Assembly: GCA_017454945.1 (NCBI GenBank)
Contig: JAFTCA010000012.1
Coordinates: 1-64,000, forward strand
Source: Bacteroidales bacterium
Lineage (GTDB): Bacteria; Bacteroidota; Bacteroidia; Bacteroidales; WCHB1-69
Reading direction: 5' to 3'
DNA: 64,000 bases
In this document: positions 37,331 to 47,315 of the stretch, piece by piece
Layout: each line of letters opens with the position of its first letter
Position numbering within the stretch: position 1 is the stretch's first letter
The notes under the pieces: generated by a model
Seen by the model: only the letters and a program-made list of their open reading frames with translations
What the model was told of the DNA's origin: nothing
The model's database searches: none
Translations under genes and position numbers: made by a program

Positions 37331-40288
37331 TTAAGCGTTGTTGTTGAACAGTTTTTGATAAAGTTTGAATAACTCGGCGACGAGCAAGGCTTCGTTCTTT
37401 TCTTCACTCATAGTTTTAACATCGAAACCATAAGCTTCTAATACGGCTTTATCATTGTCTTTGTGAGCCTTGCGCAGTTCAAAGGGCATAGTTACTTCAT
37501 CGTAAAGGTCGGCAAGGCTACAATTAGAGTGCTTGGCGCGAGCATTAAGGATTGCTTGAGCTGTTTGTTCTATTTTTGTTTTTTGTTCTTCCGTTGGATT
37601 TGGCCATGGAAAAGTGTTGTAAACTTGTTCCTTAGAATAACGATAATCGCTTTTCAAGCGTCCACATACTATGCGCATCCAAGCCATGTGGACATTAGAA
37701 GTCAATATGCCAAAATGATAAAGTGTTGCATTGGGAACAATTTGTACAGCATCAGATGTTACTATACCTGATTTGATGAACCCAATCGGAGCATATCTAC
37801 GGCGTTCGGAAGAAACTCGGGGAACAAGTAAGCAATCCACGCCTTCGGGTTGGGTAACTTGGGCAAAAGAATGAGGTACTTTTGCATATCCTATGGTTGT
37901 TTTGGCAGAAGAGGCCAAACGAAAATCCCTTACAGCATTTACACGATCATATAATGTTTTGCTTTGTTTAATGTCTGCAGGAGAGGCATCTTTAAGCCAG
38001 AGACACCAACGGCTTTTTTGTTTGATAAATTCCTCAGCACCAAGATAAGGGCGAATCCATTTAGAAAGTTGCGGTTCCTTGTTAAGAAGCATCGTTTTTT
38101 CTTCATCGGTTAAGATAAAATGTCCGCCGTCTCTCGGTTGGTTTCCGAAATTCATTTGAGGCACATCGCAAAGAGGTTTTTTTCTACTGACAGCAAAAAC
38201 ATCTTCGCCCTCAATCAAATAGGGGCTAATATTGTTGACTTGTTTCACCTTACCATCAGAAGTGAAAAGAAATTTTGTTTTTTCTTCAATCGTACTAAAC
38301 CCAACTATGACACAATGTACTGCGGCTTTTTCACTTGCTTCGCTGCTCCATTTGAATGTTTGATAGGCAAAATTGATGTGTATCTTATAATCATTCAGCA
38401 ATACATTCCATAAAATCGGCACCTGTGCTCCTTGGCAAATACTATTAGTGGATACGAAGCCTGCGCGAGTGTTAGAATATTGCATAATTTGTGCAGCCTT
38501 TTTGTACCAGCAACAAACATAATCAAGGTCTTGCACATCTTTGATTTTACCAAACAAATCTTCCACTTCTTTCTTTTGTGAACCGCCTTGCACCATCATT
38601 CTTGCCCCCACAAATGGCGGATTGCCCATTATATAGTCAAAGTGCACTTTAACGTTTTGTGAGGGTTTTGGACCTCGTTGTATATCTTTGGTAATCAGAT
38701 TAATCTCATCGTATTCGGTAGAAGGTTCGCTTGCTATAAGAGGTTTTTCCTCAAAAATCACATAAGTGTTCTTGGCTTGAATAGTAGGAATATCGGATGA
38801 ATATTCAATAATATCCCAATCCATTCGCAAAGCATTCCCTTCACGAATGTTCGTATAACTTTTCAACGGCAAGAAGTCGATGTCGCGGCGTATGATTTTT
38901 TCCGTCTCCGCCAACATTTGCGATTCGCTAATCCATAGGGCCGTCGTGGCAACGGTAACGGCAAAGTCGTTGATTTCGATGCCGTAAAACTGCTGAATAC
39001 TCACTTTAATCGGGTTCACCTCTTCGTAACCCAAAAATGATTGTCCGTGGTAGCGCTCGCGGATGGCTTCGTTTTCCAAACGGCGCAAGCTGAGGTAGGT
39101 CTCAGTAAGGAAGTTGCCAGACCCGCAAGCGGGGTCAAGAAAGGTAAGGCTCGCCAATTTGTCTTGATAGGCATCAAGCTTCTTTTGGCGTGTTTTTTCC
39201 ACTTTTTCTTCTAAAATATCATCAAGTTCTTTTCGTAAATCATTCAAAAACAGCGGGTCAATGACTTTATGAATGTTTTCGATAGACGTATAATGCATAC
39301 CACCGCTACGGCGGGTTTCGGGATTTAAAGTGCTTTCGAAAACAGCTCCGAAGATAGTGGGCGAGATGTCACTCCAATCAAAGTCAAGGCTGGCGTTTTG
39401 CAGAATGGTTTGTTTCAATTCTTCCGTAAACTGCGGAATCTCAATCTCTTCCTCAAATAGTCCGCCATTGGTATAGGGAAAAGCCTTTAAGTCCTCTTTT
39501 AGATAACGGCTTCGTTTGTCTTGAGGCGTTTTCAATACTTCAAAAAGGTCGTGCAGCGCCTGCCGCAAGTCTTCAGCATTGTAACGGGCCAAAAAATCAT
39601 GGAATTGGTCATGCCCGAAAACTTTGGCGTCTTCAGCATAAAGGCAAAAAACAATGCGCACGCAGAGGATGTTGAGCCAACGCAGCGCCTTGGGACTGTT
39701 GTCGTCATATTGCTTTAGCAGTGCCTCGTAAATCTTTCCAACAATCTCGCCAGCTTGCATCGAAACTTGCATCTCCTTGGTAAGATGTTCACTCTTGTCA
39801 TCTACCAGAAATTGCAGACGATAGTATTCACGTCCCAAATTTTCAAGTAGAATTTGTTCGGGTTCGCCGTTAGGCTTTTCCATGTCGTAAACAAGAAACT
39901 CGGCGAAGTTGCAGGTTACAATCCATCGCGGATGTTGTGACACGGGCATGTTGGCCACATATTTCTTCGCCTGCTGAAAAGGGTTGAGAATAGAACCGTC
40001 ACTCTGCGCACGTCCTTTGCGCAAATCTACACCCAGCGACTTTTGTTCTATGAGAACTTTTGTGGATGGAATATGCCCGTCGATGAAATTGGTGTTGTCA
40101 ACTTTCACCTGCTCTTCATAACGGATAAAACTCGAAGGATTCTCAATACCAAACACTTCTGTTAACAATTCTGTCCAAAATAATTGAGATTCCCCTTTTT
40201 CGTAGCCTTTGCCCTTCCATCGTTTGGCAAATTCGGCCGCAGCTGCAGCCATCTTCTTTTCTTTTTGAGTACCATTCTTCATCATCAT
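37331..40288 (-). CDS. MmeI-like type IIL restriction-modification enzyme
   Basis: A 985-residue single-chain enzyme. The N-terminal nuclease (about 20-160) has the PD-(D/E)xK pattern FIDGHIPSTKVLIEQK. A helical spacer follows, then a gamma-type N6-adenine methyltransferase with motif I FLDPACGSGNF (about 386) and motif IV IMGNPPFVGA (about 553), and a C-terminal recognition domain. MmeI-type enzymes methylate one strand of their target and cut about 20 bp away when the site is unmethylated. The length matches the family (about 900-1000) and all catalytic residues are visible, so it is probably active. It is flanked by unrelated genes and needs no partner. Confidence 0.85.
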   Translation of the reverse strand: MMMKNGTQKEKKMAAAAAEFAKRWKGKGYEKGESQLFWTELLTEVFGIENPSSFIRYEEQVKVDNTNFIDGHIPSTKVLIEQKSLGVDLRKGRAQSDGSILNPFQQAKKYVANMPVSQHPRWIVTCNFAEFLVYDMEKPNGEPEQILLENLGREYYRLQFLVDDKSEHLTKEMQVSMQAGEIVGKIYEALLKQYDDNSPKALRWLNILCVRIVFCLYAEDAKVFGHDQFHDFLARYNAEDLRQALHDLFEVLKTPQDKRSRYLKEDLKAFPYTNGGLFEEEIEIPQFTEELKQTILQNASLDFDWSDISPTIFGAVFESTLNPETRRSGGMHYTSIENIHKVIDPLFLNDLRKELDDILEEKVEKTRQKKLDAYQDKLASLTFLDPACGSGNFLTETYLSLRRLENEAIRERYHGQSFLGYEEVNPIKVSIQQFYGIEINDFAVTVATTALWISESQMLAETEKIIRRDIDFLPLKSYTNIREGNALRMDWDIIEYSSDIPTIQAKNTYVIFEEKPLIASEPSTEYDEINLITKDIQRGPKPSQNVKVHFDYIMGNPPFVGARMMVQGGSQKKEVEDLFGKIKDVQDLDYVCCWYKKAAQIMQYSNTRAGFVSTNSICQGAQVPILWNVLLNDYKIHINFAYQTFKWSSEASEKAAVHCVIVGFSTIEEKTKFLFTSDGKVKQVNNISPYLIEGEDVFAVSRKKPLCDVPQMNFGNQPRDGGHFILTDEEKTMLLNKEPQLSKWIRPYLGAEEFIKQKSRWCLWLKDASPADIKQSKTLYDRVNAVRDFRLASSAKTTIGYAKVPHSFAQVTQPEGVDCLLVPRVSSERRRYAPIGFIKSGIVTSDAVQIVPNATLYHFGILTSNVHMAWMRIVCGRLKSDYRYSKEQVYNTFPWPNPTEEQKTKIEQTAQAILNARAKHSNCSLADLYDEVTMPFELRKAHKDNDKAVLEAYGFDVKTMSEEKNEALLVAELFKLYQKLFNNNA

Positions 40289-40312
40289 ATCTTTACTTTT
40301 TATGGTTATAAA

Positions 40313-41284
40313 TTACTCGTTCTTAATCACTTTGAATGTGCCAATGATGTTGGCGCCGTTGCTGATGCGTAGCAGATAGAGGCCGCCGGCAAAGGTGGAG
40401 AGGTCAACATAAGTCGTTTCGCGTGTGATCTGCTGAACAGCAAGCCATTTGCCATACATGTCGTAAATGTTTACGTAACAGTTGTTCTGGCAGTTGCGTT
40501 TGTCGAAGTCACTGATTTGCACCTCCACACGGTCGCGGGTGGGGTTGGGATAGATGAGTATGCGTTTCTCTTCGTCGAAAGAGTTGATGTCGATAGATGA
40601 TTGGATGTTGAGCGTGGAAGTGACTTCTTTGCAGTCGTTCATGGCCGTTACCGTCAGAATGCCGTTGCCGGGCGTGGGAATGTACAGGCGAACAGAGGTG
40701 CTGTTGCTGGCCGAGAGTGTCCAGTTGCTGTTAGATATCTCCCATCGGTAGGAGATGGCGTTGCTCACGGGGGCAGTGCTGTAAGTATAGGCTCCAGCTT
40801 CGGCAATGAGGGTGTTGCCCGCAATGTTGCCAATGCTGCCTAACGGCTGCTTAACTTTCAGTGTCAGGTTGACCGTGCTGTCGCAGCCGTGGATGCTTTG
40901 CAGGTGCAGTTCGTAATAGTAGGTGCCTAATATCTGGTTCTCGTCGGCCGAGATGTTGAAGCCGTTTTCGCGATAAGGCTCGCCCTGACAAACCACATCG
41001 GTGATGTTGACAGTATAGCTGGGGAATACTTCCAGCGTCAGTGTCACCACACTGTCGCAGCCTTGTCGTGTGTCAAAGGTGCGCTCAATAGTGTAGATGC
41101 CCGGCTTGCTGACATTCAGCGACTTGAACCCTTTGTAGTCGAACGGAATGTTGCTCTGGCAGGTGGATGTCTCGTCGGTGATACCGTAATAGCTGGGGTT
41201 GACAACGAGGAATAGGGTGATACTGCTGTCGCAGCCATTGGCCGTCTCGTTTGTGATGCGCCTGGTGACCATGGGCGGTACCAC
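40313..41284 (-). pseudogene. C-terminal part of the interrupted T9SS repeat protein
   Basis: In frame with the gene at 41288-45322 and separated from it by one TAA (41288-41290). It continues repeat 14 (EVVPPMVTRR..GCDSS), then has two more repeats, a PKD-like segment (RWEISNSNWTLSASNS) and a type A T9SS sorting domain (ILIYPNPTRDRVEVQ to LYLLRISNGANIIGTF). The join fits other repeats exactly (compare IPAEEVLPP), so the stop replaces a Glu codon (GAA to TAA). On its own it has no signal peptide and no good start. It is functional only if the stop is read through or is an assembly error. Confidence 0.8.
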
Positions 41285-41287
41285 CTC

Positions 41288-44200
41288 TTAGGCTGGAATG
41301 AACAAGCCGTGCTTGCTGTATGGCTCACCCTCACAAATAGTGTCTTCGTAAATTCTTGTATAGGAAGGATATACCGTCACGTGTAGTGTGATGTTGCTAT
41401 CGCAGGCCGATTGCGTTTTGAAGTAGTGCTTGTAAGTGCGGGTGCCCGGCATGCTGATGTCCAGATTGTCGAAACCGAGGTAGCTGAAGGGTTTGTCGCT
41501 CTGGCAGGTAGTGATGGTTTCTTCAATATAATACGAAGGATATACTTTAAGAGACAGCGTTACAATGCTGTCGCATCCTCTCACGGTCTTGAACGTGTCG
41601 GTAACCAAGAAGTCGCCGGCCTCGCTGATGTCCAAATTGCGGAATTGTTTGTACGAGAAAGGTTTTGTACTCTGGCAGGCGGCTGTCCGGTCGGTGATGT
41701 TGTCGTAGATAGGATAAACGGTCAGGTTAAGGATGACCGTGCTGTCGCAGCCCTTCTCGGTTGTGAGCGTGTGCTCGCGGGTAAGGTACGGTGGAAGAAC
41801 TTCTTCGGCAGGAATGTCAAAGCCGTTCTTTGAGTAGGCTTCTCCCTGACAAACAGCGTCATACAGGTTTTTGTGATAAGCGGGATGAACCGTCAGTTGC
41901 AGTTCCACAATGCTGTCGCAGTGGCAGGTGGTCTGCAAGTGCAGTTCGCGGGAAATCATAGGCGGCAGCACCTCTTCAGCGGGTATGTTGAAGCCGTTCT
42001 TCGTGTAGGCTTCGCCTTCACATATCTCATCTTGGATGATAGGATGGTAGTCGGGTTCTACTTGCAGTATCAGCGTGGTGACACTGTCGCAGCCGGCCGC
42101 ACTGTTCTGGCTGTGGCGATAGGTCAGGCTGCCGACCACGCCGGTTTCGCTGGCAGAAACAGAGAAGCCGTGTTTGCTGTAAGGTTTGCCACGGCAAACG
42201 GTGTCGTTGAGGGTAATGTCATATTTTGGGTGTACGGTCAGCCGCAGCACATAACTGCTGTCGCAGCCGTTAGCTGCCGGATAAGTGCGCTTTTGTGTGT
42301 AGAATGGTGGAACCACCTTGTCAGCGGGAACCGAAAAGCCATTCTTGTCGTATGCTTCGCCTTCGCAAATGTCATCTTCAATAATTTCTTGGAATGAAGG
42401 CTTGATAAACAAGGTCAGAGTGACGGTACTGTCGCAGCCGTAGTGCGAAGAGAAGGTTTCCGTTACCTGCTTGGTGCCAGCCGATGTTACATCTATATTC
42501 TTGAAATTCTTATAGTTGAACGGCTCGTCGCTCTGGCAGGTGGTGACGGTATCGAAAATGTTGTTGTAGTCGGGATGGATGGTGAGAATAAGCGAAACCA
42601 CACTGTCGCAGCCGCTCTTCGACTGGAACACATCCTTGATCATCTTGGTGCCAACGGTGCTGACATCTATATTTTTGAATTTCTTATAGTTAAATAATTC
42701 CTGACTGCGACAAGTTTCGGCGTAGTCGGTCAGGTTGTAGGTCGGGTTGACAATGAGAGTGAGGTTTACAATGCTATCGCAGTTGTGTACAGTTTTGAAT
42801 GTGTGCTGGATGGTTTGGGTGCCCGCCGTTGAGATGTTAAGGTTTTCAAACTTCTTGTAAGAGAAGGGGATGTTGCTTTGGCAAACCTCAACGGTGTCGC
42901 GAACATCTTCGTAGGTGGGGTTGACTGTCAGCGAGAGCATAATGACACTGTCGCAGCCTGTAGGCAGTGTATAGACGATGGGGTAGATGCCGCTGACCGT
43001 GCCTTTGTCGAAAATGTGCGTTTCATCGTATTTGTAGGGCAGGTCCTGCGAGCAGATAACACGCTGATCCGCTTTTTCGTATGATGGATTGACAGTCAGA
43101 TAGAGTGTTACCGTGCTGTCGCAGCCATCAACCGTGGTGAACGTGGTGGTGATGACCTTCTCACCCGCCTGACTGATGTCAATGTCTTTAAATTGCTTGT
43201 ACGAGAAAGGATAAGGTCCTTGGCAGATGGATGTTCTATCTATAATGTCCTTATAGGTCTTGTGGATGGTCAGATTTAAGGTTACTAAGCTGTCGCAGCC
43301 CGTCGTCAAGACAAATGGAATGTCATACGTGCCGCTTTGGGTGTTTTCGTCAAAGTAGCGTCCCGCATAAGTGAAAGGCAGTTCGTTGTCGCACTTGACA
43401 AGTTGTTCAACAAGATGATAGCTTGGGTTTTCATAAAGAGTCAGCTCCACAATGCTGTCGCAACCCATGACGGTTTGCAGCGTGTCGTAATAGATACCTT
43501 CCTCCGTAAGTATTTTATTTCCAAAAATGTACGAATCGCCTTGGCACAATTCTTTGGCGATGCGAGTCATATAGGATGGATTGATGAGGTTTTTGCTGAT
43601 TTCGAATGATTTTTCCAAGAAAAGCTGTCCCTTGTCGGTGGTGCGCACACGGATGTTGTAGTATTCGCGGCCGTCGCAGTTGAAATTGGTGTTGGTCAGC
43701 AGGCGGTCGCCCTCAATGATAAAGCGTGTGTTGTCGTCATCATCTTCGCCGCTCACCAACTGGTAGGTGAACGTGTCGTCCATATTGTTGTCCACGGTGT
43801 TGAATATGCCGACAATCGTGTTGAGTTCGGCGGTTTCATCAAAGTTGGCGGGACTGAGCGTCAGGGCCATGGGTGCTTCATTCAGGTCGAGGACGATATC
43901 GGGTTGTGAATGAAATTTTTCCTTGTTGCCCACATGGTCGGTGGCCGTAGCAATGAAGCGGTAAACATTGCCATTGTGATAATCATATCGCAAGATGCTT
44001 CCAGGCATACAAATGCCGATGGATTGGTAAGGAGCGTCATTTTCCGATACGAAGATTTCCACTTCTTTGATGCCCGAACCGTTGGCTTCGTCTTGTGCCG
44101 ACACGATCAATTCGCAAGATTGTTGCTCTCTGTCGGTACGTACTGTGTCGCAACGGCTCTTTGGTGCTTCGGCATCATATAGGTTGGTCCAAATGTTGGT

Positions 44201-45322
44201 GGCAGTGGCGCTGTTCTCGTCAAAGGCAATCCATGCTTGTGCCTTGAGGGTGTCGCCGCTGTGCAGGTCGCCATTCGAGGCAACGACAAAGCCGACAGTG
44301 CCATCACCATGACCGCTATTGTCGGGCAGGAAGCCCATTTGCGAATGGGTCGGTGCTGTGCCCGTGGTGGGATCTATACCTTGCATTGTCCATGTCAGTT
44401 GGCGGCTCGTCATATCAATGCTGGCATCCACATCTACCCAAAGTCCTGTTGTGCCGCGCATATCAATGCGCTGATGATAATTGCGAGTGCCCGCAGGGAT
44501 GGTGTATAAGGTTCCGCTAAGAGAGAAATCGCTGAGGTAGAGCGTGTTAATGTTTAGTTCAGGCGGTATGGGGTAGGTGATTTGTACGCGGGCCGCTGGT
44601 TGCTGGTCAGCGTAGTTGAACGAGATGGTGTAGGCCAGCTCGTCAGCAAGGGCAATGATGCGCGAGTCTCCGTAGCCGTCGGCACCGCGCAACTGGTTGT
44701 TTTCGTTGTTGCAGTCCAAAGGCTTGATGAAGAGCGGCAGCTGGCCGGTGGCCTTGCATCCACGGGCATCGGTCACAGTACAAGTGTAATAGCCTCCCAT
44801 GGTCACGGTTTTGTTTTTCCATTCGTATGTGAGGGGTGCCATGCCGTTGGAGGCACGGGCCGTGAGCTGCACTACCGGCGGTTCGTTGCAGGTGGCTTCC
44901 TTGTCGGTGACCGCCGAAATGGTGACTTTCAGATTTCCTTCGTCTTTGACAATAATCACATAATCCTCAAAAATAGGCTTGTCGGGACATAAGGCGTGAC
45001 ACACCTTAACAGCGTATGTGCCTTGTGTAAGTTTTTCTATAACAGACTGATGACTTCCATTGCTCCATGTGATAAGATAGTCTTGCTGCGGTTCGGGAAT
45101 GTTGACTCTGGCAATTCCATCATTACCTGAGCATGATTCGTGCTGAACCACTTCCACATTGATCTGTCCTGCAGCCGTGGCCAGAAACATCATGAAACAA
45201 CCAAGTGCCCACCATGTTTTCCATTTAACATTTTTTAGAAGTGAAAAACGGCTGCCTTTCGGTGCCATGATGGACTGGCACAGCCGCTTTTCTTTATGTT
45301 CATTACCAATTATATTTTTCAT
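41288..45322 (-). CDS. Large secreted repeat protein, cut by an in-frame stop
   Basis: 1344 residues up to the TAA. Signal peptide is near 35-52 (WWALGCFMMFLATAAGQ). Then SprB-like/immunoglobulin-like segments (to about 560), and from about 570 a tandem series of roughly 60-residue repeats, each with CQ/CEG at the start and GCDS-x-V-x-L-x-L-x-V near the end; 13 full repeats and part of the 14th precede the stop, two more follow it. The repeat is common in Bacteroidetes adhesin-like surface proteins exported by T9SS. The stop removes the sorting domain, so the truncated product would not be exported to the surface. It ends a four-gene run of secreted proteins with the genes at 45341, 46104 and 47316. 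Confidence 0.82.
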   Translation of the reverse strand: MKNIIGNEHKEKRLCQSIMAPKGSRFSLLKNVKWKTWWALGCFMMFLATAAGQINVEVVQHESCSGNDGIARVNIPEPQQDYLITWSNGSHQSVIEKLTQGTYAVKVCHALCPDKPIFEDYVIIVKDEGNLKVTISAVTDKEATCNEPPVVQLTARASNGMAPLTYEWKNKTVTMGGYYTCTVTDARGCKATGQLPLFIKPLDCNNENNQLRGADGYGDSRIIALADELAYTISFNYADQQPAARVQITYPIPPELNINTLYLSDFSLSGTLYTIPAGTRNYHQRIDMRGTTGLWVDVDASIDMTSRQLTWTMQGIDPTTGTAPTHSQMGFLPDNSGHGDGTVGFVVASNGDLHSGDTLKAQAWIAFDENSATATNIWTNLYDAEAPKSRCDTVRTDREQQSCELIVSAQDEANGSGIKEVEIFVSENDAPYQSIGICMPGSILRYDYHNGNVYRFIATATDHVGNKEKFHSQPDIVLDLNEAPMALTLSPANFDETAELNTIVGIFNTVDNNMDDTFTYQLVSGEDDDDNTRFIIEGDRLLTNTNFNCDGREYYNIRVRTTDKGQLFLEKSFEISKNLINPSYMTRIAKELCQGDSYIFGNKILTEEGIYYDTLQTVMGCDSIVELTLYENPSYHLVEQLVKCDNELPFTYAGRYFDENTQSGTYDIPFVLTTGCDSLVTLNLTIHKTYKDIIDRTSICQGPYPFSYKQFKDIDISQAGEKVITTTFTTVDGCDSTVTLYLTVNPSYEKADQRVICSQDLPYKYDETHIFDKGTVSGIYPIVYTLPTGCDSVIMLSLTVNPTYEDVRDTVEVCQSNIPFSYKKFENLNISTAGTQTIQHTFKTVHNCDSIVNLTLIVNPTYNLTDYAETCRSQELFNYKKFKNIDVSTVGTKMIKDVFQSKSGCDSVVSLILTIHPDYNNIFDTVTTCQSDEPFNYKNFKNIDVTSAGTKQVTETFSSHYGCDSTVTLTLFIKPSFQEIIEDDICEGEAYDKNGFSVPADKVVPPFYTQKRTYPAANGCDSSYVLRLTVHPKYDITLNDTVCRGKPYSKHGFSVSASETGVVGSLTYRHSQNSAAGCDSVTTLILQVEPDYHPIIQDEICEGEAYTKNGFNIPAEEVLPPMISRELHLQTTCHCDSIVELQLTVHPAYHKNLYDAVCQGEAYSKNGFDIPAEEVLPPYLTREHTLTTEKGCDSTVILNLTVYPIYDNITDRTAACQSTKPFSYKQFRNLDISEAGDFLVTDTFKTVRGCDSIVTLSLKVYPSYYIEETITTCQSDKPFSYLGFDNLDISMPGTRTYKHYFKTQSACDSNITLHVTVYPSYTRIYEDTICEGEPYSKHGLFIPA

Positions 45323-45340
45323 ATCACTATTTTTTCACAG

Positions 45341-46054
45341 TTATTCGCAATGGCTGGGGCTGCAAGGACAAGGGTCGTTGCCGTTAGGTATGCCATCGTT
45401 GTCTATATCGTTAGAAGAGATTAAGTTATATGCTTGATGGTTGGTAAGGTAAACCAGAAGGTTGTAGCCCAAATCCGACTTGTCTTCACCAGAGATGAGC
45501 TTCCAGCCTTGTTCGGTTTGTTGGGCCAGAAACAAGGCCAGCGACTGGGTGTTGTCGTGATAGCAAATCTTCACAAAAAGGTATGTGGCGCTGGGCGTGT
45601 TGTACATGACTTGCAGTTCAAAATGGCTGATGTTGGCCATCGCCATCAGGAATTTGATTTTGATGGAATCGATCTTCAGCAGCGTATTCAACTCGGCTGC
45701 GCCCTGGCTGTCATAGCAGTTGGCCAAAGCGGTGAAGTTCATTGTCTGGTATGCCTTCAGCACACGACAGAGCAGCGCTGGTGCGGTATTGGTCTCACTG
45801 GCGTTCAGTGTGCCGCCCGAAGTGCGAATCGACCAGTCGGCCGCCTGCTCCTTAACGGCTCCGTGAATCTGATAAAACATCAGACTGTCGCACAGCAATG
45901 TGCCTTCGCCTGCGGCGTAGATGCGCTGTCCCCTATGACCAATGGGGATGGCAATAGACATATCCGTCGGAGTAACTGTTGGAAACTGGTCACTCTGTGC
46001 CGAAGATATCAATACGGTTAAAGTTAAAACAATCAGACTAAGAAACCGTTTCAT
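45341..46054 (-). CDS. Secreted protein with C-terminal calcium-binding Asp-rich tail
   Basis: A 237-residue protein with a signal peptide (MKRFLSLIVLTLTVLISSAQ). The body has no recognised domain. The end, DIDNDGIPNGNDPCPCSP, is one thrombospondin type-3-like calcium loop of the kind found at the ends of OmpA-like and surface proteins. I start at 46054 since the signal follows directly; an ATG 18 bases upstream is possible. It lies 18 bp before the large repeat gene and 49 bp after the previous one, in a probable operon. Confidence 0.7.
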   Translation of the reverse strand: MKRFLSLIVLTLTVLISSAQSDQFPTVTPTDMSIAIPIGHRGQRIYAAGEGTLLCDSLMFYQIHGAVKEQAADWSIRTSGGTLNASETNTAPALLCRVLKAYQTMNFTALANCYDSQGAAELNTLLKIDSIKIKFLMAMANISHFELQVMYNTPSATYLFVKICYHDNTQSLALFLAQQTEQGWKLISGEDKSDLGYNLLVYLTNHQAYNLISSNDIDNDGIPNGNDPCPCSPSHCE

Positions 46055-46103
46055 AATATTGTCAATTTTCAATTTATATCTCTCCGTTCTCCTCTCTCCA
46101 CTC

Positions 46104-47300
46104 TCATCTTATTACTTTTTCCTCCAATAAATTAACCTCATAATTTCCTTGCGTTAGCGTAATCATCTTCAAGGAAATATTTCCTTTGACTTCCATATTG
46201 ATGTCGCCCCATTTCACTTTGCCGTCGGTGAAGTCGAAGTGGCAGTCGCCGATGGTGGCTTGCGTGGTGGCGGAAGCATTTCCGTAGATGATGTTTTTAT
46301 GCAACTCGTTGATAGATAGTTTAGTGTTGGCAGAAAAATGCGGGTTGAGGGGCATGACTTCTTCGTTGGCGCAGTCCGACAGGCGGAGCGTGTCGTTATA
46401 GTTTACAGACAAACTCAAGTTGACGGAGGCTTTTAAGGGCATCAGAGACAGCATGCCAGCGCTGGTCGGCAGTGCAAAAGTGTTGGCGTAGGCGCTGCTG
46501 GCCGTTAGGCTGATGAGAGCTTCGTTGGTGTTAAACACTTGATTGCCAGCCGATGTGGGACAGCCGCAATCTTTGAATTTCTTGTTCTGGATGTTAAGTT
46601 GCTGCGTGGGACTGCCAGCGTTGCCCGTGCCTTGCAGTACACCCATATGATTGCGGATGCTGTTCAGCTTGGCTCTGGTCAAATTGCCCGTTTCGCTCAG
46701 CATGGCTAATTGAGTGTTGGTGGTGTTGTCAATCATCACTTGATTGTTAACTACATGGATACCCACCGATTTCTGGTCGGTAACCTGATTGTTGACGAGT
46801 GCCTCTAAAGTGACGGTGGTGTCAGTTTCGGCAACCAGAGCCCTGCCTTTGGCCGTGGTCGAGCCGCGGGCAATGCGCACCTGTTGCGACATTCCCGCAG
46901 GCGTGGTATAAACGGCAAAGTCGCTAATGCTGATTGCCGAGCCCTGACGCCAGCATCTGTGCAAGGGCACAATGCTGTCGATTTTTATCATGTCGGTGAT
47001 GAAAACTTTCACTTGGTCCTCTTCAATGCCGTTTTGACTGATTCTCTTTACATTGTAAACGGTGACAGAATCTGTCGGACTAACGCGGATTTGCGGTTTC
47101 TCGTTGTCGCTGATGATGTGGTCGCCTACCCATTGATAACACACATGCGGGTCGTTGTCGGGCATGCCAATGATAACTTCTTGCGCTCCGTCGGTGCGTG
47201 ATACGGTCTTGTCGGGCCCGGCAAACTGGGCGCGTAGAGGGCAGCACCATCCAGTCAGGAGGAGTATGATCAGTGCAATGGGTTTATATGTTGTTTTCAT
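46104..47300 (-). CDS. Secreted protein of unknown function (398 aa)
   Basis: Signal peptide (MKTTYKPIALIILLLTGWCC, cleavage near RAQ). It opens with FAGPDKTVSRTDGAQEV, a segment similar to the starts of PKD/Ig-like domains in Bacteroidetes secreted proteins. The remainder is Asn/Thr/Ser-rich and probably beta, with several Cys (HRCWRQG, CGCPTSAGN). No sorting domain is seen. It is 15 bp from the giant gene upstream, so the two are cotranscribed and may form one assembly. Confidence 0.7.
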   Translation of the reverse strand: MKTTYKPIALIILLLTGWCCPLRAQFAGPDKTVSRTDGAQEVIIGMPDNDPHVCYQWVGDHIISDNEKPQIRVSPTDSVTVYNVKRISQNGIEEDQVKVFITDMIKIDSIVPLHRCWRQGSAISISDFAVYTTPAGMSQQVRIARGSTTAKGRALVAETDTTVTLEALVNNQVTDQKSVGIHVVNNQVMIDNTTNTQLAMLSETGNLTRAKLNSIRNHMGVLQGTGNAGSPTQQLNIQNKKFKDCGCPTSAGNQVFNTNEALISLTASSAYANTFALPTSAGMLSLMPLKASVNLSLSVNYNDTLRLSDCANEEVMPLNPHFSANTKLSINELHKNIIYGNASATTQATIGDCHFDFTDGKVKWGDINMEVKGNISLKMITLTQGNYEVNLLEEKVIR

Positions 47301-47315
47301 AAGAAATGATGATTT

